DNA of 58,789 nt, from positions 1 through 58,789 of the forward strand of contig NZ_JADE01000012.1 of the NCBI RefSeq assembly GCF_000518225.1. The letters run 5' to 3'. The stretch is from Helicobacter pametensis ATCC 51478 (GTDB lineage: Bacteria > Campylobacterota > Campylobacteria > Campylobacterales > Helicobacteraceae). Below are positions 44,626 to 54,009 of the stretch, one piece after another. The notes beneath the pieces are model-generated. The model made no database searches. It saw only the letters and a list, made by a program, of their open reading frames with translations, and had not been told where the DNA came from. Within the stretch, counting starts at the first letter, position 1, and each line of letters opens with the position of its first letter. The position numbers and the translations under genes are program-made.

Positions 44626-45749
44626 ATCGCTCTTTGTCGCAATGCTTCCAAAGTATTGGGGGTCTCACCCCTAATCACCTCTTCAAGCAAACACTCCAAA
44701 ATCTCTCCAATTTTCACTCCACTAAACCCCATTTTCTGAAGTTCATATCCCTTGATCTTAAGATCTTTAAGACAAAAACATTCATCATCAATCATAATTT
44801 GCTGAGCAATCCTATAAAACATCTTGATCTCTTCACCCAAAAGCTTTTTGAGTTCAATGAGAGCCATAAAATAATCATAACCAATATCGCGAAGAAGCAA
44901 TTTAATCTCAATAGAGTCAGCAGAAATCTTATGTCTCTTATACTGAATCAAAACCCGTGCTCTTTTCTTTTGTTCTTTATCAAGACACAAAAGATCAAGC
45001 ACAGAATCTTCATCAAACAAATAAGCCAACAAAAGAGATAAGTTTCTAATTTTGCGTTTCTTGGGTTTTCTAAGCTTGGGCAAAACTTCTGCAAAAATCT
45101 CACAATAAGTCTCAAAAAATTGATCCAAAAATTCTCCCTGCAAAATTAAGAGTAATTCTTGAGAGATGCGTTCTTTGGCGAGATTTCCAATCAGTGTGCG
45201 ATGATGAATTGCCCAAGATAAAGTGTGGGATTGTGGAGAAAATCCAAGCGTGCAAGAAAAGCGCACAAGACGCAAAATACGCAATGCATCTTCTTGAAAT
45301 CTCACACCCCCATCTCCCACACATCGCAAAACTTGATTCTGCAAATCTTGCACCCCATCAAATAGATCGATTATCCCCTCCCTAGGGTGATATGCCATCG
45401 CATTGATTGTGAAATCTCTTCTCTCTAGATCTGTTTGCAAATCTTGCACAAAACTCACTTCTGGATGACGAAAGTCTAGATATTTCTCTTCTTGACGAAA
45501 AGTTGTCACCTCAACAATCCCTTCTTCTACTTTTACGCCGATTGTCCCATAACGCTCACCCAAAGCGATATGGGAGGGAAAAATCTCTTTGGTTTGCTCA
45601 GGGAGAGAGGATGTGCAGATATCCCAATCTTTGGGAATCTTATGCATCAATAAATCTCGCACAGACCCTCCCACCAAATAGGCACGATGTCCAGCCCTCT
45701 CTAAAGCCTCCAAAATCTCAAGCACAGAGCTTGGAATCAAATCAATCAC
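44607..45749 (-). CDS. cca: tRNA nucleotidyltransferase (CCA-adding type)
   Basis: A class II nucleotidyltransferase that adds CCA to tRNA 3' ends. Motifs are LVGGSVRDLLMHKIPKDWDI with the catalytic DWD pair and RRDFTINAMAYHP, then a helical body (EDALRILRLVRFSCTLGF). The start is uncertain: GTG 45749 has GAGGG six bases upstream and overlaps purB's stop by eight bases; an upstream ATG at 45773 lacks a ribosome site. Poly(A) polymerase is possible for this family, but there is no other CCA enzyme in view. It converges on ftsZ. Confidence 0.9.
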   Translation of the reverse strand: MIDLIPSSVLEILEALERAGHRAYLVGGSVRDLLMHKIPKDWDICTSSLPEQTKEIFPSHIALGERYGTIGVKVEEGIVEVTTFRQEEKYLDFRHPEVSFVQDLQTDLERRDFTINAMAYHPREGIIDLFDGVQDLQNQVLRCVGDGGVRFQEDALRILRLVRFSCTLGFSPQSHTLSWAIHHRTLIGNLAKERISQELLLILQGEFLDQFFETYCEIFAEVLPKLRKPKKRKIRNLSLLLAYLFDEDSVLDLLCLDKEQKKRARVLIQYKRHKISADSIEIKLLLRDIGYDYFMALIELKKLLGEEIKMFYRIAQQIMIDDECFCLKDLKIKGYELQKMGFSGVKIGEILECLLEEVIRGETPNTLEALRQRAIYFSRI

Positions 45750-47073
45750 CAAAGACCCTCTTAAGCAAAGCATCGACATTTTTTGTGTAATACCCAAAAT
45801 CAAAGCATGCCTTGAGCGCTCCTTCATCAATCTTTTGTTTCAACTCTTCATCTTGGAGCAAATATTGCAAAAACAAGCTCTCTCCCCGATCATTCATTGC
45901 ATGCTCACCATTTTGCAACGACTCCCATACCTTCATTGCATTGCGTTGGACAATCTTGTAGCTCTCCTCTCTTGACAATCCGCGTTTGGGGAGCTCAAGC
46001 AAAACTCTCTGAGAAAATACAAGTCCACCAGTAAGATTGAGATTTTTGAGCATATTTTTGGGATAAACCACAAGATTTTGGATGAGATCAGTGAGGCGTG
46101 CAAGCATAAAATCTGTCGTAACAAAAGCATCAGGCAAAATAAAGCGCTCTACAGAACTATGACTGATATCTCGCTCATGCCACAATGCGACATTCTCCAT
46201 CGCAGGTATTGCAAAAGAGCGAATCATACGACACAATCCAGTGATATTTTCACTCAAAATAGGATTGCGTTTATGAGGCATTGCCGAACTTCCTTTCTGT
46301 CCAGCTTGGAAAAACTCCTCTGCTTCATAAACTTCTGTGCGCTGAAAATGCCTGATTGCAACAGCAATCTTCTCACAAGTAGAAGCCAAAAGTGCTAGAT
46401 CGCTCATAAGGCGCGCATAGCGATCTCTTTGAATCACTTGATTACTCAAAGGCGCTGGAAAAAGACCAAGATCCCGACAAACTAGCTCCTCAAGCTCTAT
46501 GGGTGTATGAGCCATATTTCCCATCGCACCACTCATCTGTCCAACACTCACAAGTCTAAGAGTCTGCTCAAGCGCACCCAAGTGGCGTGCAAGCTCATCA
46601 TACCAAATCCCAAGCACCAAGCCAAAAGTGATAGGTTCTCCGTGGATTCCATGGCTTCTGCCAACCATCAATGTATCCTTATGCTCCAAAGCTCTCTTTT
46701 TGATCACTTCTTGCAAAGTCTTGACATTCTCAACAATCAACAATAAAGAATCGCGTATCTGAAGAGAGTTGGCTGTATCAATACAATCACTGCTTGTAAT
46801 GCCATAATGAATCCATCGCCCTTCTTCTCCCAAAGAATTTGCCACAGAGGTAGTAAAAGCAATCAAATCATGTTTTGTGATTTTCTCAATTTCCTCGATT
46901 TCTTTGAGGTCATAAGAGGCATGATCCAAAATCTTCTGACACTCATCATCTCCAATAAGTCCCAATTGATTCCAAGCCTTGATCAGAGATTTTTCAACCT
47001 TAAGCCAAGCATCATACTTTGCTTTGACACTCCATTTACTAGCCATAATTTCACGAGAATAACGCTCAACCAT
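45742..47073 (-). CDS. purB: Adenylosuccinate lyase
   Basis: PurB catalyses two fumarate-releasing steps of purine synthesis. The 443-residue member of the fumarase superfamily has the signature GSSAMPHKRNPILSENI, the GRSHGIHGEPITFG histidine region and TSSDCIDTANSLQ. AAAGGAACAAG precedes the ATG. It overlaps cca downstream, so the two are co-transcribed. Confidence 0.97.
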   Translation of the reverse strand: MVERYSREIMASKWSVKAKYDAWLKVEKSLIKAWNQLGLIGDDECQKILDHASYDLKEIEEIEKITKHDLIAFTTSVANSLGEEGRWIHYGITSSDCIDTANSLQIRDSLLLIVENVKTLQEVIKKRALEHKDTLMVGRSHGIHGEPITFGLVLGIWYDELARHLGALEQTLRLVSVGQMSGAMGNMAHTPIELEELVCRDLGLFPAPLSNQVIQRDRYARLMSDLALLASTCEKIAVAIRHFQRTEVYEAEEFFQAGQKGSSAMPHKRNPILSENITGLCRMIRSFAIPAMENVALWHERDISHSSVERFILPDAFVTTDFMLARLTDLIQNLVVYPKNMLKNLNLTGGLVFSQRVLLELPKRGLSREESYKIVQRNAMKVWESLQNGEHAMNDRGESLFLQYLLQDEELKQKIDEGALKACFDFGYYTKNVDALLKRVFGD

Positions 47074-47181
47074 CTTGTTCCTTTCAAATAGATTAAAACC
47101 AAAATGCTATCCAAAAATAAAGTTCATTGAGCTAAGACCCCCCTCCCCCAAACACCCCCTTGTTCAAGATTGCATCCCAGA
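47074..47181. other. G-rich tract between gdhA and purB
   Basis: The 108-base gap holds on the minus strand three G-runs (5, 5 and 6) at 47130-47152, unusual in this A/T-rich sequence. No gene or terminator hairpin was recognised. The purB ribosome site lies at the other end of the gap. Confidence 0.5.
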
Positions 47182-48591
<1,410 letters not shown>

Positions 48592-48614
48592 TTAGAAAAA
48601 TTTTTCTTTACTTT

Positions 48615-49235
48615 TTATAAACCAAGTGAAAAAATTCTCCACAATCGCTCCACTTCATCATCATCGAGTGCCAAAGTCGAACACCGATCCAAAAAATCAA
48701 ATATTTTTACTTTTTCAAATCGCTCTCCTCCGATACACTTTGGATGAGCAAACAAAAATGCACGCCCAAGCCCAATCTCATCACTCAAATCTTCATCACA
48801 CAAAAAACACCGATTGTGATGGATTCTTGCATTTCTTCCCTCATGCATAATCAATGCTGCACTCATCTCAAGTGCAACACGCATGGGATTTTGTCTTCCA
48901 AGTAATTGTGCCCCTCTCTCTAAAAGTGCGAAATAAAAACCATCAAGATCACTTACATCCCTCAAGTGATCCAATAAAAGTTTGATAAAAATCTGCCACA
49001 CATAAGTCCGAGCATAATCCTGCTCCCATGGATATCCAAACTCAAGGATATTTCGCATTTTAGGCATAAATAAGCCATCATATTGAATATCAAAATCAAC
49101 TTTTTTTCCCACAGAAAGAATACTATGTCGCACTCCATAAAAACGATACAGATCTAAAATTTGAGAAGAGGTGAGAATCTTCACAATCAAGTCTTGATTC
49201 TTAATGATTTGAATTGAGAGTATAAAACCTTGCAT
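48615..49235 (-). CDS. recO: Recombination protein RecO
   Basis: RecO loads RecA at gaps with RecR. The 206-residue protein fits the short Campylobacterota form: an OB-fold start (MQGFILSIQIIKNQDLIVKIL, with TSSQILDLYRFYG), a helical middle, and a cysteine cluster (CFLCDEDL and HPKC) that may bind zinc. Sequence similarity by eye is moderate; the neighbour order recO-accD-rlmH-dksA-like is the one I recall from H. pylori and supports it. The ribosome site is weak. Confidence 0.8.
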   Translation of the reverse strand: MQGFILSIQIIKNQDLIVKILTSSQILDLYRFYGVRHSILSVGKKVDFDIQYDGLFMPKMRNILEFGYPWEQDYARTYVWQIFIKLLLDHLRDVSDLDGFYFALLERGAQLLGRQNPMRVALEMSAALIMHEGRNARIHHNRCFLCDEDLSDEIGLGRAFLFAHPKCIGGERFEKVKIFDFLDRCSTLALDDDEVERLWRIFSLGL

Positions 49236-49447
49236 AGATCATACTTTCTTGGGTTTGATGACCCAATATTCTAACAAAGCAAAACCTCAAATCCAAATCA
49301 ATCAATAGAGATTTTGAACCCTACTTAAGAATAAATTCCACTTGCCAGATCTTTGGCATCCAAGCAAATCATGTCAAGAAAAAAATAAAAACTAGAATGT
49401 TTTGATAAGATTCCGTCCCATAAAGTAATTTACCTCAAGGATAATTG
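49236..49447. promoter_or_regulatory. recO-accD divergent region with two small hairpins
   Basis: The 212 bases hold no protein gene I can support. Two hairpins are seen: TTGGGT/ACCCAA at 49249-49266 and TGCCA/TGGCA at 49343-49358. TGA-TAAGAT (box 49406-49411) is a plausible extended -10 for accD, which has AAGGA just before its ATG. TAGAAT toward recO may be the opposite promoter. Confidence 0.4.
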
Positions 49448-50323
49448 ATGGGCTTGGAAGATTTTTTCAAAAAAATTACAATTGGCGCTTCAAGGGCTTC
49501 CAAAAGCGAAGCACCAAGCCATTGGATCAAATGCCCAGCTTGTAGTGCTATTGTGTATTACAAAGAAGTTTTAAGTCAGCACAATGTCTGCCCCAAATGT
49601 GCATATCATTTCAAAATTTCAGCTCAAGAGCGTATCGCTCTCCTTTGTGATTCTTTTGTCGAACACGATAAAGAACTGGCCCCCACTGATCCTTTGCAAT
49701 TTGTTGATAAAAAAAGCTACAAAAAGCGTATCGAAGAGGGCGTTGCCAAAACTGGGCGTCCAAGCTCTGTCATCAGTGGGGAAGGAAAAATCAATGGTGA
49801 GAGTCTTCAACTTGTTGTTTTTGATTTTGCTTTTATGGGTGGAAGTCTAGGGAGTGTTGAGGGTGAAAAAATCTTGCGAGCCATCAAGCGTGCAATCGAT
49901 TCAAAACAAGCTCTTATCATCTGCTCTACAAGTGGAGGGGCTAGGATGCAAGAATCTACTTTTTCATTGATGCAGATGGCCAAAACAAGTGCAGCACTCA
50001 ACATCTTGGCTGAACATAAACTCCCTTTTATTTCACTCCTTACTGATCCGACATTTGGTGGAGTAAGTGCAAGTTTCGCATTTTTGGGAGATGTGATCAT
50101 CGCTGAACCTGGAGCAACGATTGGATTTGCTGGACCACGAGTCATCAAGCAAACAATAGGCACTGATCTACCTCAGGGCTTTCAGACAGCAGAATTTTTG
50201 CTAGAACATGGATTGATTGATATGGTTGTCACACGCAAAAATCTCAAAGACACTCTCTCAAATCTCATCAGAATTCTAAATCCAAATTATGAAAATCAAT
50301 GTCTTCTCAATCGCCAAAAATGA
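49448..50323 (+). CDS. accD: Acetyl-CoA carboxylase carboxyltransferase subunit beta
   Basis: With AccA it transfers carboxyl from biotin to acetyl-CoA for fatty acid synthesis. The 291-residue chain has the N-terminal zinc ribbon CPACSAIVYYKE...CPKCAYH (four cysteines) and the crotonase-like domain with STSGGARMQE and TDPTFGGVSASFAFLGD. ATG 49448 with AAGGA is chosen over TTG 49445. Its end overlaps rlmH by 35 bases. Confidence 0.97.
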   Translation: MGLEDFFKKITIGASRASKSEAPSHWIKCPACSAIVYYKEVLSQHNVCPKCAYHFKISAQERIALLCDSFVEHDKELAPTDPLQFVDKKSYKKRIEEGVAKTGRPSSVISGEGKINGESLQLVVFDFAFMGGSLGSVEGEKILRAIKRAIDSKQALIICSTSGGARMQESTFSLMQMAKTSAALNILAEHKLPFISLLTDPTFGGVSASFAFLGDVIIAEPGATIGFAGPRVIKQTIGTDLPQGFQTAEFLLEHGLIDMVVTRKNLKDTLSNLIRILNPNYENQCLLNRQK

Positions 50324-50738
50324 CCCATTTGAGGCATTCTATCATTCATATATCAGACAATGCAGAGGGCTTGGGATCATTTTGGAGCTTAAAGACCTTT
50401 TTCCTTCCAATATCTCCAAGGCACAAAAGATCTCTCCACAAGAAGCCCAAAAATCCTATACTCAAACATTTCTCCCCCATCTCTCTCAGCATAACTTCGC
50501 CCTACATCCCCTTGGGCGCACAATGGATTCTTTTAAGTTTGCGCAACTCCTATCAGGTAAGCATGAAGTTTGTTTTTTTATCGGTGGAGCCTATGGATTT
50601 GAGGAAGACTTTTTGAACAAAACACACAATATTTCTCTAAGTCCACTCACTTTTTCACATCAAATTGCAAAACTTATTCTCTGTGAGCAAATCTATAGAG
50701 GAGCAAGTATCAATATGGGACACCCATACCACAAATAG
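50289..50738 (+). CDS. rlmH: 23S rRNA (pseudouridine-1915-N3)-methyltransferase
   Basis: A SPOUT methyltransferase of 149 residues that modifies helix 69 of 23S rRNA. LHPLGRTMDSFKFAQLLSG and the SAM knot FFIGGAYGFEEDF are characteristic, with the late LSPLTFSHQIAKLILCEQIYRG segment. The ATG lies inside the accD end; translation is likely coupled. Confidence 0.95.
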   Translation: MKINVFSIAKNDPFEAFYHSYIRQCRGLGIILELKDLFPSNISKAQKISPQEAQKSYTQTFLPHLSQHNFALHPLGRTMDSFKFAQLLSGKHEVCFFIGGAYGFEEDFLNKTHNISLSPLTFSHQIAKLILCEQIYRGASINMGHPYHK

Positions 50739-50749
50739 GAGCAAAGTCA

Positions 50750-51103
50750 ATGAATCCAAAAACACTTGAAAAATTCAAACAAACCCTAGAGGAAAGACTG
50801 GCTGTCTTGCAAAATCATATCCATGAGGCCAATACTTCTCTCCTTGAACTCAATCATCAAGCTGGAGGAGATCAAGCAGATATGATTTCTGCGAGCACTC
50901 AAGGTATGCTCAATACTTCTCTTATCTATCAATATGAACTTGAAATCAGAGCAATTCAGCGATCTTTGCAAAAGATTCAAAGTGGATCATTTGGAATCTG
51001 TGAGATGTGTGGAGATGATATCGATGAAAATCGATTATGGGTTAAGCCTCACGCACAATACTGTATTATTTGCAGAGAGACCTATGAAAAAGCTCAAAAG
51101 TGA
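50750..51103 (+). CDS. DksA/TraR-family zinc-finger protein
   Basis: A 117-residue protein with an N-terminal helical hairpin and a C-terminal C4 zinc finger, CEMCGDDIDENRLWVKPHAQYCIIC. DksA-type proteins enter the RNA polymerase secondary channel and alter stringent control. The coiled-coil tip here reads GGDQADMISA, keeping aspartates as in DksA. GGAGC precedes the ATG. It could be a DksA2-like protein; length is shorter than E. coli DksA (151). Confidence 0.9.
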   Translation: MNPKTLEKFKQTLEERLAVLQNHIHEANTSLLELNHQAGGDQADMISASTQGMLNTSLIYQYELEIRAIQRSLQKIQSGSFGICEMCGDDIDENRLWVKPHAQYCIICRETYEKAQK

Positions 51104-51110
51104 GGAATAA

Positions 51111-52088
51111 ATGCGACATTATTTTTTATTTTTCTTTATTTTCACCCTTTTGATTGGGGGTATCCTCTATGTATTTCATCCCTCTGATATTTCCCTCTCA
51201 CTATTTCAGCACACTCTCTCTTTTCCACTATCACTATGGGTCATTCTTGTTCTTTTTGCTTTTTTTATTGGATCGCTTTTCTTCTTTGCAAGTGATTGGG
51301 TCAAAAAATTTTGGTTTGAACGCCATCTTAAAAAAGATCTTGAAACTCTAATTCAACAAATTTCAAATCAATTGCTCAGCAAGCACTCTACTAGCTACAC
51401 TTTTAAAACACAATCATTTCAAACTCTCTCCAAAATCCTTTCCAAAGCACAGCTTTCACCCATTCTTGGGACACCTCCAAGTCAAGAAAATAGAATTGAT
51501 CAATTATTCTCTGAACTTGAAGAATTGGAGAAGGGAAATGTACTTAAGGATGTTTATGAGCCCAATTCTCACGCTTGGGAAAAAAATCTTCACAACAAAA
51601 TCAATTCTGATCCCAAATTTGCCCTAAAAGTAATCGAAGAAAATTACCCTCAAAATCTCAAAGAATACGCGCTCAATACTTTGCTTTCTCAAGATAATTT
51701 GCAAGAGAAAACCATCCAAAAACTTATCAAAAAAGATTTTGATTCCAAACACACTGCTAAGATCATCGAATTCTTTCTTCAAAAAGGATATAGGCTTGGA
51801 CAAGAAGATTTTGCAAATCTTTTATACAAGGTAGATGCTCCCTATATTTTAGGACTTCTCAAGCTATTCAAAAGCCAATTTGATCCAGATTTTTGTATCT
51901 CACTTTTTAGAAAACTTGCGCAAGATTCCAAATTTCATCAAGCTTATGCCTATCTTTTGCTTGATTATTCCATGTTTGATCAAGCAAAAGAATTTATTTT
52001 TGAACATGAAAATCTCATGCTTCCAAAAGCTTATATCAGGCTCAAAGAAGAAGGTGAAGATTATCCACTAGAATTATTTTTTCATTGA
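51111..52088 (+). CDS. LapA-like membrane protein with long helical tail
   Basis: A 325-residue protein with two N-terminal membrane helices (about 4-22 and 40-62) as in the LapA domain, then a cytoplasmic, wholly helical region (residues ~80-325) with helix-turn-helix repeats of roughly TPR/HEAT type near the end (DSKFHQAYAYLLLDYSMFDQAKEFIFE). LapA and LapB together regulate LPS synthesis by LpxC turnover in Enterobacteria; a combined LapAB-like role here is only an idea. GAGGA precedes the ATG, 8 bases after the DksA-like gene. Confidence 0.75.
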   Translation: MRHYFLFFFIFTLLIGGILYVFHPSDISLSLFQHTLSFPLSLWVILVLFAFFIGSLFFFASDWVKKFWFERHLKKDLETLIQQISNQLLSKHSTSYTFKTQSFQTLSKILSKAQLSPILGTPPSQENRIDQLFSELEELEKGNVLKDVYEPNSHAWEKNLHNKINSDPKFALKVIEENYPQNLKEYALNTLLSQDNLQEKTIQKLIKKDFDSKHTAKIIEFFLQKGYRLGQEDFANLLYKVDAPYILGLLKLFKSQFDPDFCISLFRKLAQDSKFHQAYAYLLLDYSMFDQAKEFIFEHENLMLPKAYIRLKEEGEDYPLELFFH

Positions 52089-52110
52089 TATCAATTCTCC
52101 TTTGTGATAA

Positions 52111-52116
52111 GATAAT
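52111..52116 (+). promoter_or_regulatory. Candidate -10 box of the Cts-like operon
   Basis: GATAAT within TGATAAGATAATTTAAC in the 53-base gap before the first gene of the secretion-like operon, with AAAGGAG 15 bases on. Transcription would start near 52123. Confidence 0.35.
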
Positions 52117-52141
52117 TTAACTTTTGTCACAAAGGAGAGTG

Positions 52142-53176
52142 ATGAAACAAACTTTTTTCTCTACTCCAGATGGCACTCCTATCCGCATCATCTCTCCTCA
52201 TTTTCTACAATCTCTCCATTCCAAACTCCCCAACCTTTCAGACCAAGAACTCATCGCTCATGCTTATCAGTCTAAACTCTTAGATCTCAATAAGGCTTAT
52301 TTTTCATTTTCATGCTATCAAGAATGGCTTCAGGATTATCTTAGTTTTTTTACAGAATCATATACAGATACCACACCTTGCACATTTGACATCCTCTTGC
52401 CACTCCAGTTCAATCAACCTATGGCATGTATTTTTCTTACCCCCAAACAAAATCTATTTTGCTTTTATCACGATTGCAAACTTCTATTTTGCAAAGAGTT
52501 TGAAGATGATCTCCAAACTTGCCTCAAGCATGTGCAAGTCCTATTCTCTCAAAACATTGAGATACTCTACTGTCTCTCTTGCGTAGAGAAAAGCGACATC
52601 CTCCTCAAACTCAAAGAACAGCATCCTATCAAACCCTTTCTTACACTCTTTTGTCAAGAATTGGATTTCACTCTTAGCTCAATTTCAACACCAATCAAAC
52701 TTGATCATTTCCACAATATCAATCCCAACCAAAACATAAAACAATCCAACCACTTTAAAATTTTTCTTGCAAGTCTTGGAATCTTTATTTTGATTTTTGT
52801 AGGTCTAAATTTAGCACTCATAGGTTATCACTATTTACTCCTTCAAGAACTTGATGAGATCCAACAAAGCACACCCACCAAACTCCCAGCCTCTATCGAT
52901 GAAATCCAAAAACTTGATTCTCAAAATCAATCCTATCTCGCTGCACTTTTTAACTTCTCACACATAGAAGAACAAAAACTTCTCATACTCTCACGGCTTT
53001 TGCCCTTCATCAATCCCGATGATATCCTCTCTATCAGCTATGATCAATTTTTCACCTTTCATCTTCAAAATTCTCCAGACCTCACACTTCTTTTTTCATT
53101 TTCCAATGCCCTTGGCTATCGCTGCAAAACATCCAAGGAGGGAGAAACAACAATCTTGGAGATTTCAAAAATATGA
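52142..53176 (+). CDS. Inner-membrane assembly protein of a Cts/type II secretion-like system
   Basis: A 344-residue single-pass protein: a large cytoplasmic N-terminal domain (1-~205), one helix (IFLASLGIFILIFVGLNLALIGYHYLLL) at about 206-232, then a short coiled and alpha/beta periplasmic part. This is the topology of GspL, MshI or PilM-PilN fusions. The N-terminal domain is not clearly actin-like by eye, so the identification rests on topology and context (first gene before PilO-, secretin-, GspE- and GspF-like genes). ATG 52142 has AAAGGAG upstream. C. jejuni CtsX is a possible counterpart. Confidence 0.7.
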   Translation: MKQTFFSTPDGTPIRIISPHFLQSLHSKLPNLSDQELIAHAYQSKLLDLNKAYFSFSCYQEWLQDYLSFFTESYTDTTPCTFDILLPLQFNQPMACIFLTPKQNLFCFYHDCKLLFCKEFEDDLQTCLKHVQVLFSQNIEILYCLSCVEKSDILLKLKEQHPIKPFLTLFCQELDFTLSSISTPIKLDHFHNINPNQNIKQSNHFKIFLASLGIFILIFVGLNLALIGYHYLLLQELDEIQQSTPTKLPASIDEIQKLDSQNQSYLAALFNFSHIEEQKLLILSRLLPFINPDDILSISYDQFFTFHLQNSPDLTLLFSFSNALGYRCKTSKEGETTILEISKI

Positions 53177-54009
53177 ATCTATACTCTAGGCTCAATGATT
53201 TATTTTTACAAAGAAGCAAGCGTGAGCGATTTTTATTCTGGATATGCTTAGCTCTTGGAATCTATTTTGGATTCTTTCATCCCCAAATCCAAAATCACCT
53301 AGAAGAAATCCAAGCCAAACAAACACAACTACACAACTACAGACTTTATCTCTCTTCTCAGCCAACATCCAATCTTCAAAATCTTCAAGAAGCTCAATCG
53401 CTCAATCAAAACCTAAAGCTGCTCATTCACACGATCAACAACATCTCTATTTCATGGAGTGATGCACTTCAAAAAATCCATCAATATGCACTCAAACACC
53501 AAATCTCACTTTGGATGATCGATCCACAAAATGAAGGGGGGAATTACTCCATCTCTATCAGCGGCAATACTGATTTTCAAAACATACTTTTATTTTTGGA
53601 TTTCATCGAGCAACTTCCACTGATTCATCTTCGATCTTTTCAAATTCTCCACAATGGCAACTTTTCTCTCATCCTTCAAAACCACAAAATCCTCTCCTTT
53701 CCTCCAAGTAAAGAAATTTTAACAAGCCAAGAAGTGCTCTCCTCTCTCAAAAATTTTCTTACAAAAGAGACTCCACAATTTATCATCACATCTCCATCCA
53801 TCCCCTCTCCCTCTACTCCAGATACACAACACATGCTCAAGCTAGAAGCCATTCTCAATCAAAAAGCAAAAATCAACGGAAAATGGCTACAAGAAGGAGA
53901 CTGGATTGATTCTTTCAAACTGATTTCCATTCATAAGGATTTCGTCATTCTTAACAGAAATCACACACAGCTCAAACTTTCTCTACCATCAAAAAGGATT
54001 TTTGAATGA
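53173..54009 (+). CDS. PilO-MshK-like fusion protein of the Cts-like system
   Basis: A 278-residue protein. One membrane helix at about 20-37 (FLFWICLALGIYFGFFH), a coiled coil, and a PilO/MshJ-type alpha/beta domain to about 180. A Pro/Ser linker (ITSPSIPSPSTPDT) follows, and the last ~50 residues (LEAILNQKAKINGKWLQEGD, then VILNRNHTQLKLSLPS) read like the MshK/GspC homology region that contacts the secretin. So two proteins of MSHA-type pili appear fused. Its ATG overlaps the previous TGA. C. jejuni CtsR is a likely counterpart by position. Confidence 0.7.
   Translation: MNLYSRLNDLFLQRSKRERFLFWICLALGIYFGFFHPQIQNHLEEIQAKQTQLHNYRLYLSSQPTSNLQNLQEAQSLNQNLKLLIHTINNISISWSDALQKIHQYALKHQISLWMIDPQNEGGNYSISISGNTDFQNILLFLDFIEQLPLIHLRSFQILHNGNFSLILQNHKILSFPPSKEILTSQEVLSSLKNFLTKETPQFIITSPSIPSPSTPDTQHMLKLEAILNQKAKINGKWLQEGDWIDSFKLISIHKDFVILNRNHTQLKLSLPSKRIFE

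Noticed and set aside
49807-50163. 118-codon frame opposite accD
   Set aside because: Antisense shadow of the carboxyltransferase domain.
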